Below are positions 9,272-18,323 of a stretch of DNA of 64,000 bases, in pieces. The DNA lies in NCBI GenBank assembly GCA_009738435.1, contig CP046522.1, positions 3,503,249-3,567,248 on the forward strand, read 5' to 3'. Both the position numbers and the translations under genes were made by a program. The notes beneath the pieces were generated by a model that did no database searches, had not been told where the DNA came from, and saw only the letters and a program-made list of their open reading frames with translations. The stretch comes from Clostridium bovifaecis (GTDB lineage Bacteria; Bacillota; Clostridia; Clostridiales; Clostridiaceae). How positions within the stretch are numbered: the first letter of the stretch is position 1; every line of letters starts with the position of its first letter.

Positions 9272-11668
9272 TCAATAAAGACTATAAACTTTGCATACTA
9301 TAGCAGTCATATCATCTTTAGCCTTTCCACCGCTTAGTTCCTTTGCTCTTGAAATTATTCCTTCTACTAATTCTTTAGGATTATTTATAGTGCTTTCTTT
9401 TAGGTAATTAACTAGCCATTCAACCCTCCCTGCACTATTATTATCATAATCTAAAATTCCGTCACTTAACATGACTATAATATCACCATTTTTCACCTTT
9501 TTGTTTACTACATCTATGTCAACCTTATCTAGCACTCCTATAGGCAGACTCTTAGAGCTAATAACTTCTACTTTATTTCCTGACTTTATAAAACTTGCTA
9601 CTGCTCCTACCTTCATAAAATCAATATCTCCAGTATATAAATCTAAACTGCTTAAATCTAACGTAGAAAATTTTTCATCTTCCGAAAACTTTAACGACAT
9701 TATAGAATTAACCGTATTAATTGCTGTGGTCTTGCTAATACCCGCCTGAGTAAATTTCTCAATCAATTCTACTGCCGCTTTACTTTCCTGTCCTGCCTCT
9801 GGTCCCGAACCCATACCATCACTTATTATACACATATAACTCCCATCGTTTACTTTACCAAAGCTGTAGCTATCACCATTATATTTTTCTCCCTGCTTAC
9901 ACTGTCTTGCAACATATGTGGCAACATAAAACTTAGGAGTTTCTTCAAAGCTAATAGTACACATGGAAGTTTGAGGATCGATTCCACATCCTTCATCACT
10001 TATGCACATAGACTTCTCTACTGCCTCATTTATTAAAGGGAGTATTTTCTTTACACATAGTTGTGCTCCCCCACAAGAATCTAAAGTTAATCTAACTACT
10101 AGCCTATCATTCTTATCTTGGAAACAGAAAATATCATTATATTTTATACCTTTCTTTTCGAAGATTTTTCTTACCTTTTTTTCTATTTCATTGTTAAGCT
10201 TAATATCAGAATTAAACTCTTCCATTACTTCCTTTAAAGAGTTTGCCATATTTCCAACTTGACCTGACAATATTTCTCTGCCTTCGCTTAACCTCTTCCT
10301 CCACATTTCATTAATTATATAATTATTTACAATTTCTTGTGTATTTTTTAATAACATAGTTCTTTTGATACACTTTCTTTCAATTTCTTGAGGCATTGCA
10401 CCTTTTTTACCTTCTTGATGATTTTGAATTAATTCCCCAAAAGCTATATATGTGTAATAAGCTTCCTTTTTCCAGCACATCGAATTCATATTACATCCGC
10501 TGCACACTCTATCAGCAAGATTTTCAATAAGTGCACTACTCTTATTTTTCATAACCAACTTATCATTATTTGCTAAATTGTTTAGAGTATCTGATATATT
10601 ATATAACACATGAGAAAAGTTATTTAGCCTTTCTAATAACATGTATTTTATCTTATCTACATAGTCTTTATTCAAATATTCTTGTTTTTTCTCCCAATCT
10701 AATTCTAAATTGATTTTTTCATAGATTTTATTAGGTATCAACAAAAAAATACTTGCAGCTATAATTATCTCTATTAACTTAAATTCTAAACTTACATTTG
10801 AATATAACTTTAAAATTACAAAGGTTATTATGTACGAAGAAGCCGTTAGTATTTTCCCACTCTCTTTGAATATACCTGCAATAAGTCCACATAAGCCGTA
10901 TACGCTTATAAATGTTAGCATATTATTAGATGATATCCCTATTATAGTACCGATAGCTATCCCACTTGATGCTCCAACAGTACTTCCATTTATGTAGCTT
11001 AGTATTAATATAAATGTTAAAGCTAAAGTATTCCTAATAGAAACTCCAGCTATGCTTATTCCCCATGTACCTGACAATACAAGTGATATTAATATTGCCA
11101 TGCTTATTACTTCTTCGCTACTAAATAAATGTTTTGTTTTTAGCCCAGATGTGCATATTATGGAACGTTCAAGAATAAAATATAATGGTAGTATGCAAAT
11201 CATCTGAAGAAACGATGTTAAAAACGCTACATTAAAGGTTAAGTGCCTTATGAAGAATTCACTTAACAGTAATTCAACAAATATTATACTAAACATTGTA
11301 GATAGCATTACCTTTTTAGACTTTCTACTTAGCAGGTAGCTTAAAGCAGTTATAGTACTTATAGTTATTAAATATCCTGGCAAATTACTAATTTTATTGT
11401 ATATAGATATATATCCTAGAAAGCATCCTCCTGACATAGGAATTATAAATTCATCTTTATATATGGCTATAGCTATTAAAAAAGCTATACCAAACGGTGC
11501 AGTAGTATTATCCCCATTTAATAGCACTACTCTGCTTACTAATATAGAAATTAGACAATAGCTTAAATTTCTAGCAACCCCCAAAAACTCTATTTGCTTT
11601 CTATCTTTTCTTTCTTTATTTTCTTTATTGATTCTTTTATAAGGTAAAATCTCTGACCCATATTGCAT
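9272..11668 (-). CDS. spoIIE: Stage II sporulation protein E (SpoIIE phosphatase)
   Basis: SpoIIE is a membrane PP2C-type phosphatase that dephosphorylates SpoIIAA, releasing sigma F in the forespore, and also takes part in polar division. The ATG at 11668 follows GGGAGG, giving 798 residues. Residues about 30-310 hold roughly ten hydrophobic segments. A central region contains CSGCNMNSMCWKKE. The C-terminal phosphatase has DGMGSGPEAGQESK and LSDGILD with metal-binding aspartates. It is monocistronic, between its own terminator and the tRNA cluster. Confidence 0.95.
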   Translation of the reverse strand: MQYGSEILPYKRINKENKERKDRKQIEFLGVARNLSYCLISILVSRVVLLNGDNTTAPFGIAFLIAIAIYKDEFIIPMSGGCFLGYISIYNKISNLPGYLITISTITALSYLLSRKSKKVMLSTMFSIIFVELLLSEFFIRHLTFNVAFLTSFLQMICILPLYFILERSIICTSGLKTKHLFSSEEVISMAILISLVLSGTWGISIAGVSIRNTLALTFILILSYINGSTVGASSGIAIGTIIGISSNNMLTFISVYGLCGLIAGIFKESGKILTASSYIITFVILKLYSNVSLEFKLIEIIIAASIFLLIPNKIYEKINLELDWEKKQEYLNKDYVDKIKYMLLERLNNFSHVLYNISDTLNNLANNDKLVMKNKSSALIENLADRVCSGCNMNSMCWKKEAYYTYIAFGELIQNHQEGKKGAMPQEIERKCIKRTMLLKNTQEIVNNYIINEMWRKRLSEGREILSGQVGNMANSLKEVMEEFNSDIKLNNEIEKKVRKIFEKKGIKYNDIFCFQDKNDRLVVRLTLDSCGGAQLCVKKILPLINEAVEKSMCISDEGCGIDPQTSMCTISFEETPKFYVATYVARQCKQGEKYNGDSYSFGKVNDGSYMCIISDGMGSGPEAGQESKAAVELIEKFTQAGISKTTAINTVNSIMSLKFSEDEKFSTLDLSSLDLYTGDIDFMKVGAVASFIKSGNKVEVISSKSLPIGVLDKVDIDVVNKKVKNGDIIVMLSDGILDYDNNSAGRVEWLVNYLKESTINNPKELVEGIISRAKELSGGKAKDDMTAIVCKVYSLY

Positions 11669-12020
11669 ATCCAGCACCTCCCAATTCCATAATTATTAAA
11701 ATAAATTATATCAGAGGCTTATGGAAATAAATGTCATTTGGTGAGATAAGTATTATTTTTTCGTAAGACATAAACTTTAATGTTTATGTAAATTTTTACC
11801 ATAAATATTTTTATTCTACACCCTTTAAGAACAGTTAAAAGCTTAAAAACATGTTGGAAAGGTAGCCGCTGATACATCAGCAAACTACTCTAAGGTTTAA
11901 AATATAAAGTAGAAAAATCAAAGAGTTTGATGACAAGAAAAAGTTGTAGGGAAACTTAGGAGTTGAGTATCGAGGGCTATTGTCGTTTTAGATTTTAAGA
12001 TTAAAACATATCTAATAAAA
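11669..12020. other. Gene-free stretch between spoIIE and the tRNA cluster
   Basis: About 350 bp with no credible open reading frame on either strand. The first 110 bp are AT-rich and should include the spoIIE promoter; they also hold a small perfect hairpin, CATAAAC / GTTTATG, near 11770-11788. From about 11872 the composition changes to a G-containing, structured stretch that I list separately as a candidate RNA. Confidence 0.6.
11872..11982 (+). ncRNA. Candidate structured RNA, class unknown
   Basis: On the plus strand, GGTAGCC pairs with GGCTATT (7 bp including two G-U pairs) to close a region of about 110 nt. Several hairpins lie inside it: GCTGA/TCAGC with a four-base loop, CTACT/AGTAG, and ATCAAA/TTTGAT. 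A conserved-looking GGGAAACTTAGG lies between helices. The bidirectional terminator at 12021-12045 could end such a transcript. I compared it from memory with common riboswitches (c-di-GMP, c-di-AMP, cobalamin, T-box, lysine) and found no match. The strand and even transcription are inferred. Confidence 0.3.
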
Positions 12021-12045
12021 AAATCCACAGTATACCTGTGGATTT
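12021..12045 (-). terminator. Terminator of the tRNA operon
   Basis: Perfect 10-bp hairpin AAATCCACAG / CTGTGGATTT followed on the minus strand by seven T residues, directly after the last tRNA. It may also act on the plus strand. Confidence 0.85.
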
Positions 12046-12051
12046 CTTATT

Positions 12052-12128
12052 TGGTAGCGGAAATAGGACTTGAACCTACGACACTTCGGGTATGAACCGA
12101 ATGCTCTAGCCAGCTGAGCTATTCCGCC
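12052..12128 (-). tRNA. tRNA-Met (CAT), copy 1
   Basis: Complete 77-nt cloverleaf with encoded CCA. The acceptor stem is GGCGGAA with TTCCGCT, the anticodon loop is TTCATAC (anticodon CAT) and the T-loop is GGTTCAAGTCC. The acceptor stem is fully paired at position 1, unlike the initiator next door, so I call it the elongator. A lysidine-modified tRNA-Ile(CAT) cannot be fully excluded by eye. Its mature sequence is identical to the copy at 12361-12437. Confidence 0.88.
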
Positions 12129-12146
12129 ATATTGTCAAAAAATAAA

Positions 12147-12222
<76 letters not shown>

Positions 12223-12227
12223 ATATT

Positions 12228-12316
12228 TGGTGCCGGAGACCGGACTTGAACCGGTACGGAGGGTTAGCTCCGCAGGATTTTAAGTCCTGTGCGTCTGCCG
12301 ATTTCGCCACTCCGGC
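12228..12316 (-). tRNA. tRNA-Leu (TAA), copy 1
   Basis: An 89-nt class II tRNA with a long variable arm, acceptor stem GCCGGAG/CTCCGGC, anticodon loop CTTAAAA (anticodon TAA) and encoded CCA. It is identical to the copy at 12526-12614. Confidence 0.95.
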
Positions 12317-12360
12317 CTACAGTTCATTTTAAAATGAACTGAGGAAATATTAATTTTTAA

Positions 12361-12437
12361 TGGTAGCGGAAATAGGACTTGAACCTACGACACTTCGGGT
12401 ATGAACCGAATGCTCTAGCCAGCTGAGCTATTCCGCC
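12361..12437 (-). tRNA. tRNA-Met (CAT), copy 2
   Basis: Same mature sequence as the gene at 12052-12128. It is the third gene in the promoter-proximal cassette of the tandem duplication. Confidence 0.88.
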
Positions 12438-12445
12438 ATGTTAAT

Positions 12446-12521
<76 letters not shown>

Positions 12522-12525
12522 ATAT

Positions 12526-12614
12526 TGGTGCCGGAGACCGGACTTGAACCGGTACGGAGGGTTAGCTCCGCAGGATTTTAAGTCCTGTGCGTCTGCCGAT
12601 TTCGCCACTCCGGC
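12526..12614 (-). tRNA. tRNA-Leu (TAA), copy 2
   Basis: Same mature sequence as the gene at 12228-12316. It is the first gene of the operon, about 60 bp downstream of a consensus promoter. Confidence 0.95.
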
Positions 12615-12655
12615 GTGTGTATAAATCACACTAACCATTTTTCTTTAGTTGTTAC

Positions 12656-12708
12656 CGCCATCTCTTGGCGACATAGACTATTATATATTAATCCTATATA
12701 GTTGTCAA
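12656..12708 (-). promoter_or_regulatory. Consensus sigma-A promoter and leader hairpin of the tRNA operon
   Basis: On the minus strand a perfect TTGACA (12708-12703) and TATAAT (12685-12680) are separated by exactly 17 bp. The predicted start is near 12673. The first transcribed bases include the small perfect hairpin CGCCA/TGGCG (12656-12670). A full-consensus promoter suits highly expressed stable RNA. Confidence 0.9.
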
Positions 12709-12792
12709 CTAATTTTATTAAATTTATTTTTAAATTTATTTCAAGCCTTAAAAGCATTGATATTACTTATACTTAGCATTTATCAGAAATAT

Positions 12793-12818
12793 AAAAAGGA
12801 CTAATTGTAGTCCTTTTT
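12793..12818 (-). terminator. Terminator of yabR
   Basis: Perfect hairpin AAAAAGGACTA / TAGTCCTTTTT with a four-base loop, ten bases past the yabR stop. Confidence 0.85.
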
Positions 12819-12828
12819 ATATTTATAA

Positions 12829-13233
12829 TTAACCTTTTCTAGAATATTTATTTCCTTTTACATTTTGATGCTTTTTCAAATCTTGGAATCTTTCTTCGCT
12901 ATCCTTTAAAAACTTAGATATTGCATCTTCAAAATTAGCACTACCTGCTTTAGTCTTCTCTTTAGCCCAATCCACTTCCGCAGGTTTTGAGGACTTTTTG
13001 GTTACCATAGCTTGTTTTATAGATAAACTCAATCTTCCACTATCATCAACCGCTATAACTTTGACTTTAACCTTATCCTGTTCCTTAAGATGCTCTCTTA
13101 TATCTTTGACATATGTATCTGCCACTTCAGATATATGAACTAGCCCTGTTTTCCCCTCCACTTCTATGAATGCTCCAAACTTTGTTATGTTGACTACTGT
13201 ACCCTCTAGGATACTCCCTAACTTTAAGGTCAT
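12829..13233 (-). CDS. yabR: S1 domain RNA-binding protein (YabR-like)
   Basis: A 134-residue cytoplasmic protein. Residues 1-72 form one S1/OB-fold RNA-binding domain (GSILEGTVVNITKFGAFIEV, then GLVHISEV and GRLSLSIKQA). The C-terminal half is a charged, probably flexible tail. In Bacillus the homologue sits in the same divIC neighbourhood. Its exact RNA target is not known. The ATG start follows AAGGAGGAG. It lies downstream of divIC on the same strand. Confidence 0.85.
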   Translation of the reverse strand: MTLKLGSILEGTVVNITKFGAFIEVEGKTGLVHISEVADTYVKDIREHLKEQDKVKVKVIAVDDSGRLSLSIKQAMVTKKSSKPAEVDWAKEKTKAGSANFEDAISKFLKDSEERFQDLKKHQNVKGNKYSRKG

Positions 13234-13287
13234 GTTAATAAAACTCCTCCTTGATATGTTTATATATTAATTATAAATAAGCTATGG

Positions 13288-13560
13288 TTAATCTTTCTTT
13301 TGTATTACTGCATTCTCCCCTTGCTTAATAAATCCTAGTTTTTCTCTAGCTAGCTTTTCCACATATCTATAAGTTTTAGATATTTTCGTCTCATCTATCA
13401 ACTTATCATGTTCCTTTGTTACCTTATCCAACTCCACCTTATAGGTTTCCAGCTGAACCTTTTTGTTCCTCATAGTTATTTGCTGATTTACCAATATGTA
13501 GCAAACATATATTAATACAAAGGCTATACTTATCTTTTTAATTTTAGATTTCCTTTTCAT
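13288..13560 (-). CDS. divIC: Septum formation initiator, DivIC/FtsB family
   Basis: Small bitopic division protein that works with FtsL and DivIB in the septal complex. The 90-residue product has a Lys/Arg-rich cytoplasmic N terminus, one membrane helix (about 10-25), then an extracellular coiled coil (27-65), and the C-terminal family motif LAREKLGFIKQGE. The ATG start follows AGAGGA. It sits in the conserved yabP-yabQ-divIC-yabR order. Confidence 0.88.
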   Translation of the reverse strand: MKRKSKIKKISIAFVLIYVCYILVNQQITMRNKKVQLETYKVELDKVTKEHDKLIDETKISKTYRYVEKLAREKLGFIKQGENAVIQKKD

Positions 13561-13636
13561 ATATAATTTCCTCTAAAATTGTATTTTTATTTATATATAT
13601 ATTTAGTTTTGTTTTAGACTTTATTCAAGGAATTTT

Positions 13637-14030
13637 TTATTTATTTTTCTTAACAATCTTACAAACTATCAGCTCTAATGGATATAAGAGGAAATTCCTT
13701 ATTACTCTCAATGTTCTAGATAAAGATTTTATAAATTTATATTGTATTCTTAAGAATCGTATGCTTACCAATTTTATATATATATAAGCCTAGAGCTATG
13801 TATAAATACAAATGCACTCCGACGTATACATACCCAGTATAAAGCAAAAAAATAAAAACTAACAATCCTGCAAAAATCCAAAACAATATATCCTCAATAA
13901 AAGTTACTATTCTATCAGGATTTTCAAATCCTCTAATAAGCCTATATATATCAAACAATAGCCCTGTAAGTATTCCTGCCAATATGCTATATAATATCAG
14001 ATTAAATTGAGTTTCTATTGATATTAACAT
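13637..14030 (-). CDS. yabQ: Spore cortex biosynthesis protein YabQ, interrupted by a frameshift
   Basis: YabQ is a membrane protein needed for spore cortex formation. The first frame gives 97 residues with about three hydrophobic segments and stops at 13737. The next frame continues without a break as FIKSLSRTLRVIRNFLLYPL and on to a stop at 13637, which looks like the missing amphipathic C terminus. Adding one AT repeat unit near 13739-13745 (or losing one base) joins them into about 131 residues. I treat it as one gene. The ATG start follows the yabP stop by 6 bp. Confidence 0.75.
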
Positions 14031-14036
14031 GATTTA

Positions 14037-14327
14037 CTACCTGAATAGCCTTGCTATAATACTTTCATTATCTTTTTTACTCTCTGTGGTCGTATATATG
14101 CAGGAATTTACACGTCCTATTATTGCTACATCTCCATTCTGTACGTCCAACTTTTGCATCTTAAGCTCTTGTCCTTTTATAGTTAAGGTCCCAAGCTTTG
14201 TATCAAGGGTTATCATTTTATCATCAAAGCATATTACTTCAGCTACTCCGGTAAGCATTAATTTACTTCTATTTTCAAGTATCAAGCTACTCTTTTGATT
14301 TTCCATGTTTTCTCTTTTTACTTCCAT
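14037..14327 (-). CDS. yabP: Sporulation protein YabP
   Basis: YabP is required for spore cortex assembly together with YabQ. The ATG at 14327 follows GGGGAGGGG, giving 96 residues. The sequence has the family pattern: NRSKLMLTGVAEVICFDD, a central LDTKLGTLTIKGQELKM and VQNGDVAIIGRV. It is probably a small beta-rich protein. It is immediately upstream of yabQ, probably in one sporulation transcript. No promoter was identified. Confidence 0.87.
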   Translation of the reverse strand: MEVKRENMENQKSSLILENRSKLMLTGVAEVICFDDKMITLDTKLGTLTIKGQELKMQKLDVQNGDVAIIGRVNSCIYTTTESKKDNESIIARLFR

Positions 14328-14419
14328 AAACACCCCTCCCCTTTATAAATATATATATGCCTACATTATGGCAAATATGCACCTACTGCAGAGGAGGATA
14401 AATTCAAAATTCTAATACA

Positions 14420-14692
14420 TCACTCTTCTTTTTGAGCTTCTTCAGAATCGTCAGATATTATCTCATACATAAGCTTAGCCTCAGACTTTGAAACATGATG
14501 TGTTATATTAACTATTTTAGCCTTTAGTATACCTTTGGCAAACTTTACTTCTATCATGTCATTTTCATTTACTTCAGTGCTCGGTTTTGCAAGCTTTCCA
14601 TTTATAAATACCCTTCCGCTTTCACAGGCCTCTTTAGCTATAGTCCTTCTCTTTATTATTCTTGAAACCTTAAGATACTTATCTAATCTCAT
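14420..14692 (-). CDS. rqcP: S4-domain RNA-binding protein (RqcP/YabO type)
   Basis: S4 domain proteins of this type bind 50S subunits carrying nascent chains and assist C-terminal alanine tailing in ribosome quality control. The ATG at 14692 follows GGAGGT, giving 90 residues. The S4 motif is visible: MRLDKYLKVSRIIKRRTIAK, then SGRVFINGK. The acidic C-terminal tail is EEAQKEE. It lies downstream of hup, beyond a terminator hairpin. The assignment to RqcP rather than another S4 protein rests on size and on the yabP/divIC neighbourhood. Confidence 0.82.
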   Translation of the reverse strand: MRLDKYLKVSRIIKRRTIAKEACESGRVFINGKLAKPSTEVNENDMIEVKFAKGILKAKIVNITHHVSKSEAKLMYEIISDDSEEAQKEE

Positions 14693-14711
14693 AGTTACCT
14701 CCATATAAAAT

Positions 14712-14740
14712 AAAAAACCTAGATTTACACCTAGGTTTTT
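14712..14740 (-). terminator. Terminator of hup
   Basis: Perfect hairpin AAAAACCTAG / CTAGGTTTTT between hup and the S4 gene. Confidence 0.85.
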
Positions 14741-14762
14741 CTTTTAATTTTCACTATAACTC

Positions 14763-15038
14763 TTATTTATTAACCATATCTTTGAATTCTTTACCAGCCT
14801 TAAATACTGGAACTGTTGATGCTGGTATAGTTATTTCTTCTTTAGTTCTTGGATTTCTTCCTTTTCTTTCTGCTCTTTCACGAGTTTCAAAAGTTCCGAA
14901 TCCAACTAATTGAACCTTTTCACCTTTACCTAATGCTTCTTCAACACTTTCTATGAAAGCCTTTAATGCAACTTCCGCATCTTTCTTTGTTAATTGACTT
15001 TTTTCTGCCATACTAGTAATTAATTCTGCTTTATTCAC
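14763..15038 (-). CDS. hup: DNA-binding protein HU
   Basis: Histone-like nucleoid protein that bends DNA as a dimer. At 91 residues it is a textbook HU: MNKAELITSMAEKSQLTKKD, then GFGTFETRERAERKGRNPRT and IPASTVPVFKAGKEFKD. It starts at GTG after a perfect AAGGAGGT. A terminator follows, so it is probably highly expressed from its own transcript. Confidence 0.97.
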   Translation of the reverse strand: MNKAELITSMAEKSQLTKKDAEVALKAFIESVEEALGKGEKVQLVGFGTFETRERAERKGRNPRTKEEITIPASTVPVFKAGKEFKDMVNK

Positions 15039-15138
15039 TTTTGTTACCTCCTTAAATTAACTAATAAATAGTATAAATTTTAATTCTTCATTTAAATTAA
15101 AAATCCTCTTTTTATATGAACTTTTAATTAAAACAACC

Positions 15139-16583
15139 TCATTGTTTCTTAGACATTTCCCATAATCTATCCATCTCTTGCAGAGACATTTCAGTAAGCT
15201 TTTTTCCCATTTCCTTACTTTTTACTTCTATGTAGTGAAATCGGCTTATGAACTTATCTATAGTATAATTTAATGCATCTTCGGGGTCAATGTCAAGAAG
15301 TCTTGCTACATTTACGCAACTAAATATTAAATCTCCTACTTCTTCTATTATTTTTTCCTTGTTTTGGGACTTATATACCTGTTCTACCTCATTAGCTTCT
15401 TCAATAACTTTTTCAAGAGCTGGCTTTGCGTCATTCCAATCAAATCCAACTTTTCCAGCCTTCTTTTGGACCTTTTCAGCTCTTATTAAGGCAGGAAGGT
15501 TCTTTGGTATATGTTTCAACTCTTCAGTATAGGTTTCAAATCCTTTTTCCTTTTTCTTTATATCATCCCAGTTAGCCAAGACTTCTTCTGAGTTGCTTAT
15601 ATTAACTTCTCCAAAAACATGAGGATGCCTTTCTATCAACTTGTTGCATATCCCTTTTATTACATCATTAATATTAAAATAGCCCTCTTCTTTTCCTATC
15701 TGTGCATGGAATACAACTTGAAGTAATACATCCCCAAGTTCTTCAATCAGCTTATCTTCATCTTCTTCATCTATTGCCTCCAGAACTTCATAACATTCTT
15801 CAATTAAATATCTCTTTAAAGACTTATGGTCTTGCTCCCTATCCCAAGGACAGCCCTCTTCCCCTCTTAAGGTATCCATTACATGCAGTAAATCGTAAAA
15901 ATCCTTTGTAGATTCTAAGCTTTTAGGAATGTATATTGATGTAAGATGATCAATATCTTCTTGTCTATCTAGTTCATATATACGTATCTTTCTAACGCTT
16001 TCTAATTCTTTAACTCCAGCTGCCCTTACAAAATATTTTCCATATCATCGCTATAATATTCAAGCAATCGTAATTTTACTTCAGAAGCTATAAACTTATT
16101 ATATACTTGAGTTACTACGGTTCCTAGCCTTTTATCTAAAACCTGATTCTCCATGTCAAAGGCATCTATTACCTTTATGCCTCTTATGGGATCTATTTTT
16201 AAACTCTCCATCATAGCATCAATAAAACTTATAGCCGGCAGTATTTCCACTTCAATATTTTCTTTCTTGCAAAGCTCAATTAGAATACCTACTGATTTTT
16301 CTGCTACTAATGGGTGCCCTGGCACAGCATACACTATGTCCCCTACCTCTTTGTGTTTTTCAATTAAACTTTCGGCTATGGACTCATATACTTCGTCAAA
16401 GCTGCTAGAACTTTCATAGTTGTTATCATAGCTCTGGAATTTAATTCCTAACCCTTCAAGATACTCTACATTAGGATGGATTTTAGTTCTAAAATAGACA
16501 TTACTGCTATTCTTTAGTATCTCGAAGGTTCCCATAGTAATAGCTTCTTTACTACCAGGCCCCAACCCTACAACCTTTATCAT
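15139..16583 (-). CDS. mazG: YabN/MazG fusion (tetrapyrrole-methylase plus NTP pyrophosphohydrolase), frameshifted
   Basis: This two-domain protein joins an N-terminal SAM-dependent tetrapyrrole-methylase fold (VVGLGPGSKEAITMGTFEI; VPGHPLVAEKSV) to a C-terminal MazG nucleotide pyrophosphohydrolase (RGEEGCPWDREQDHKSLK; EELGDVLLQVVFHA). As sequenced, the methylase part stops at 16026. One extra base in the four-A run at 16030-16033 (plus strand) restores ENIFVRAAGVKELESVRKIR and continues into MazG, giving 481 residues, close to Bacillus YabN. The ATG start follows AAGGAGAAA. One gene, probable sequence error. Confidence 0.87.
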
Positions 16584-16596
16584 AGTTTTTCTCCTT

Positions 16597-18147
16597 TTAT
16601 ACCTTTTTTATGACTTTTTGGATCTTCCTATTCTTTATCTCATTAAAATCAATCACTTTAAATGCCATTATTAACATTCCATAAATTATTATACCTATAA
16701 ATATAGCAATTAAACAAGAAACTGAGTTACTCATTGTATAATTATAAGCCTTAACATAGATAAAGACAACAGCTAGTATCATAGCAATAGATGCATAGGC
16801 TGGCTTTATGAATACTTTATATAAGTCTACTTTTACTCCTAGAGTTTTCCTTAATAAACTCATATTTAATATAACCGCTGTAGCATATGCTGCAAACGTT
16901 CCAATAATAGCTCCATATACATTTATACCAGGCATTGAAACCAGCGCACTGGTTATTACCATTTTTACTATACAACCTATAAGCAAATGAATTACTGGCA
17001 TTTTCTTTGAAGTAGTTGCTTGTAGTATTACTGTAGTTGTTTGGGCTAATATTATAAGTGGAATTGCTAAGGATGAGTATTTTAAAATAAGCTCTCCTTC
17101 TGCCTGTCCTCTAAAAATTAAATTTAAAACAGGAGACGCTAAAAAATACAAACCAGCAAGAGAAGGCAATGCAATAACTGTAGATATTTTAATTGCTGAA
17201 GCTATATTATGATTCAATTTAGCTCTATTGTTTAGTATAAATGCTGCTGATATTATAGGGACAACTGAAGCACATAGTGCTGCTGATAAAGTAAGTGGTA
17301 CATTTACCAATACTGCGGCTTTACCTGTAAGTTGTCCATACAGTATTGTAGCTTGTCTTGATGTAAATCCTGCCTCCAAAAGTTTCTGAGGCACTACAAA
17401 AGAATCTATAACATTCATTACAGTCCCTACCGCTGCCCCCAAAGATATTGGTATAGCAGTTCTTAATAATCTTTCCATCACTATTGGGTTAAGTTTAACT
17501 TTTCTTATAAGAAAGCTCCTTCTTACCTTTATGTACTTTCCTATTAGATATATTCCTCCTAATATTCCACCTGCTGCTGCTCCTAAAGTTGCTCCTCCTG
17601 CAGCATATTCTATTCCTCTTGGAAGAAGTAATACAACTAATCCAATCCCTACTACCACTCTTGCTACTTGTTCTAGAATTTGAGATATAGCCGTTGGAGT
17701 CATATTTTGGAGTCCTTGAAAAAAGCCTCTAAAAACGCTCATAATACCTATGAAAAAGGGTGCCAAACCTAATGCTATAAGCGAGTAGTAAGCCTTATTA
17801 TCCCATCTAAAAAATCTTAAAAGCTCATGGGAAAACAAAATCATGAGTACGCTTGTACCTAAACCCAATATAGTCATTAATAGTAATGCCTGCTTTAATA
17901 CTTGAAACATTCCTATCTGATTACCTTGAGCGTTTTCTTCAGATATCATTTTGGACATAGCAAGTGGTACACCTGATGCAACTGCAATAAATAACATATA
18001 AAGCGGGTATGCCATTTGGTAATATCCTAATCCTTCGTCACCTACAAGTATAGTTAATGGGATTCTAAATAGCATTCCTATAGCTTTAGCAAATATACCT
18101 GCGAAACCTAAGATAAATGTTCCTCTTATTAATGATTGTTTTTTCAA
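16597..18147 (-). CDS. spoVB: Stage V sporulation protein B (MATE/MOP-family flippase)
   Basis: Polysaccharide-type transporter of the MOP superfamily, needed for spore cortex synthesis; relatives flip lipid-linked cell wall precursors. The 516-residue protein has about 14 hydrophobic segments and the opening LIRGTFILGFAGIFAKAIGM. The start is TTG, six bases after GGAGGT. It lies 13 bp upstream of yabN/mazG on the same strand. A family member other than SpoVB (such as MurJ2/YtgP) is possible, but adjacency to spoVT and yabN supports SpoVB. Confidence 0.9.
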   Translation of the reverse strand: MKKQSLIRGTFILGFAGIFAKAIGMLFRIPLTILVGDEGLGYYQMAYPLYMLFIAVASGVPLAMSKMISEENAQGNQIGMFQVLKQALLLMTILGLGTSVLMILFSHELLRFFRWDNKAYYSLIALGLAPFFIGIMSVFRGFFQGLQNMTPTAISQILEQVARVVVGIGLVVLLLPRGIEYAAGGATLGAAAGGILGGIYLIGKYIKVRRSFLIRKVKLNPIVMERLLRTAIPISLGAAVGTVMNVIDSFVVPQKLLEAGFTSRQATILYGQLTGKAAVLVNVPLTLSAALCASVVPIISAAFILNNRAKLNHNIASAIKISTVIALPSLAGLYFLASPVLNLIFRGQAEGELILKYSSLAIPLIILAQTTTVILQATTSKKMPVIHLLIGCIVKMVITSALVSMPGINVYGAIIGTFAAYATAVILNMSLLRKTLGVKVDLYKVFIKPAYASIAMILAVVFIYVKAYNYTMSNSVSCLIAIFIGIIIYGMLIMAFKVIDFNEIKNRKIQKVIKKV

Positions 18148-18215
18148 ATTAATACCTCCAAAAATACTTACTAGTACAAATATTTATATTTATTTCATAG
18201 AGATATTATTACTAC

Positions 18216-18249
18216 AAAAAACAATGGCAAATAAGCTACCATTGTTTTT
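18216..18249 (-). terminator. Terminator between spoVT and spoVB
   Basis: Inverted repeat ACAATGG / CCATTGT with flanking A and T runs, lying after the spoVT 3' structure. Confidence 0.7.
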
Positions 18250-18259
18250 ATAAACTCAG

Positions 18260-18319
18260 AATCCTTAGGCAAGAATTTCTAGGCTTTAGAGACAGCATAT
18301 ATCTCCAAAGCCAAGGATT
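18260..18319 (-). other. Structured 3' untranslated element after spoVT
   Basis: Starting five bases past the spoVT stop, AATCCTT and AAGGATT enclose an 11-bp hairpin (GGCTTTGGAGA with TCTCTAAAGCC, one G-U pair) and an unpaired segment of about 18 nt. No T-run follows, and a separate conventional terminator lies further downstream at 18216-18249, so this looks like an additional RNA structure. Function unknown. Confidence 0.45.
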
Positions 18320-18323
18320 ATAT

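Noticed and set aside
9471..10262. Two open frames of 86-92 codons on the plus strand within spoIIE
   Set aside because: Antisense shadows of the phosphatase domain without ribosome sites.
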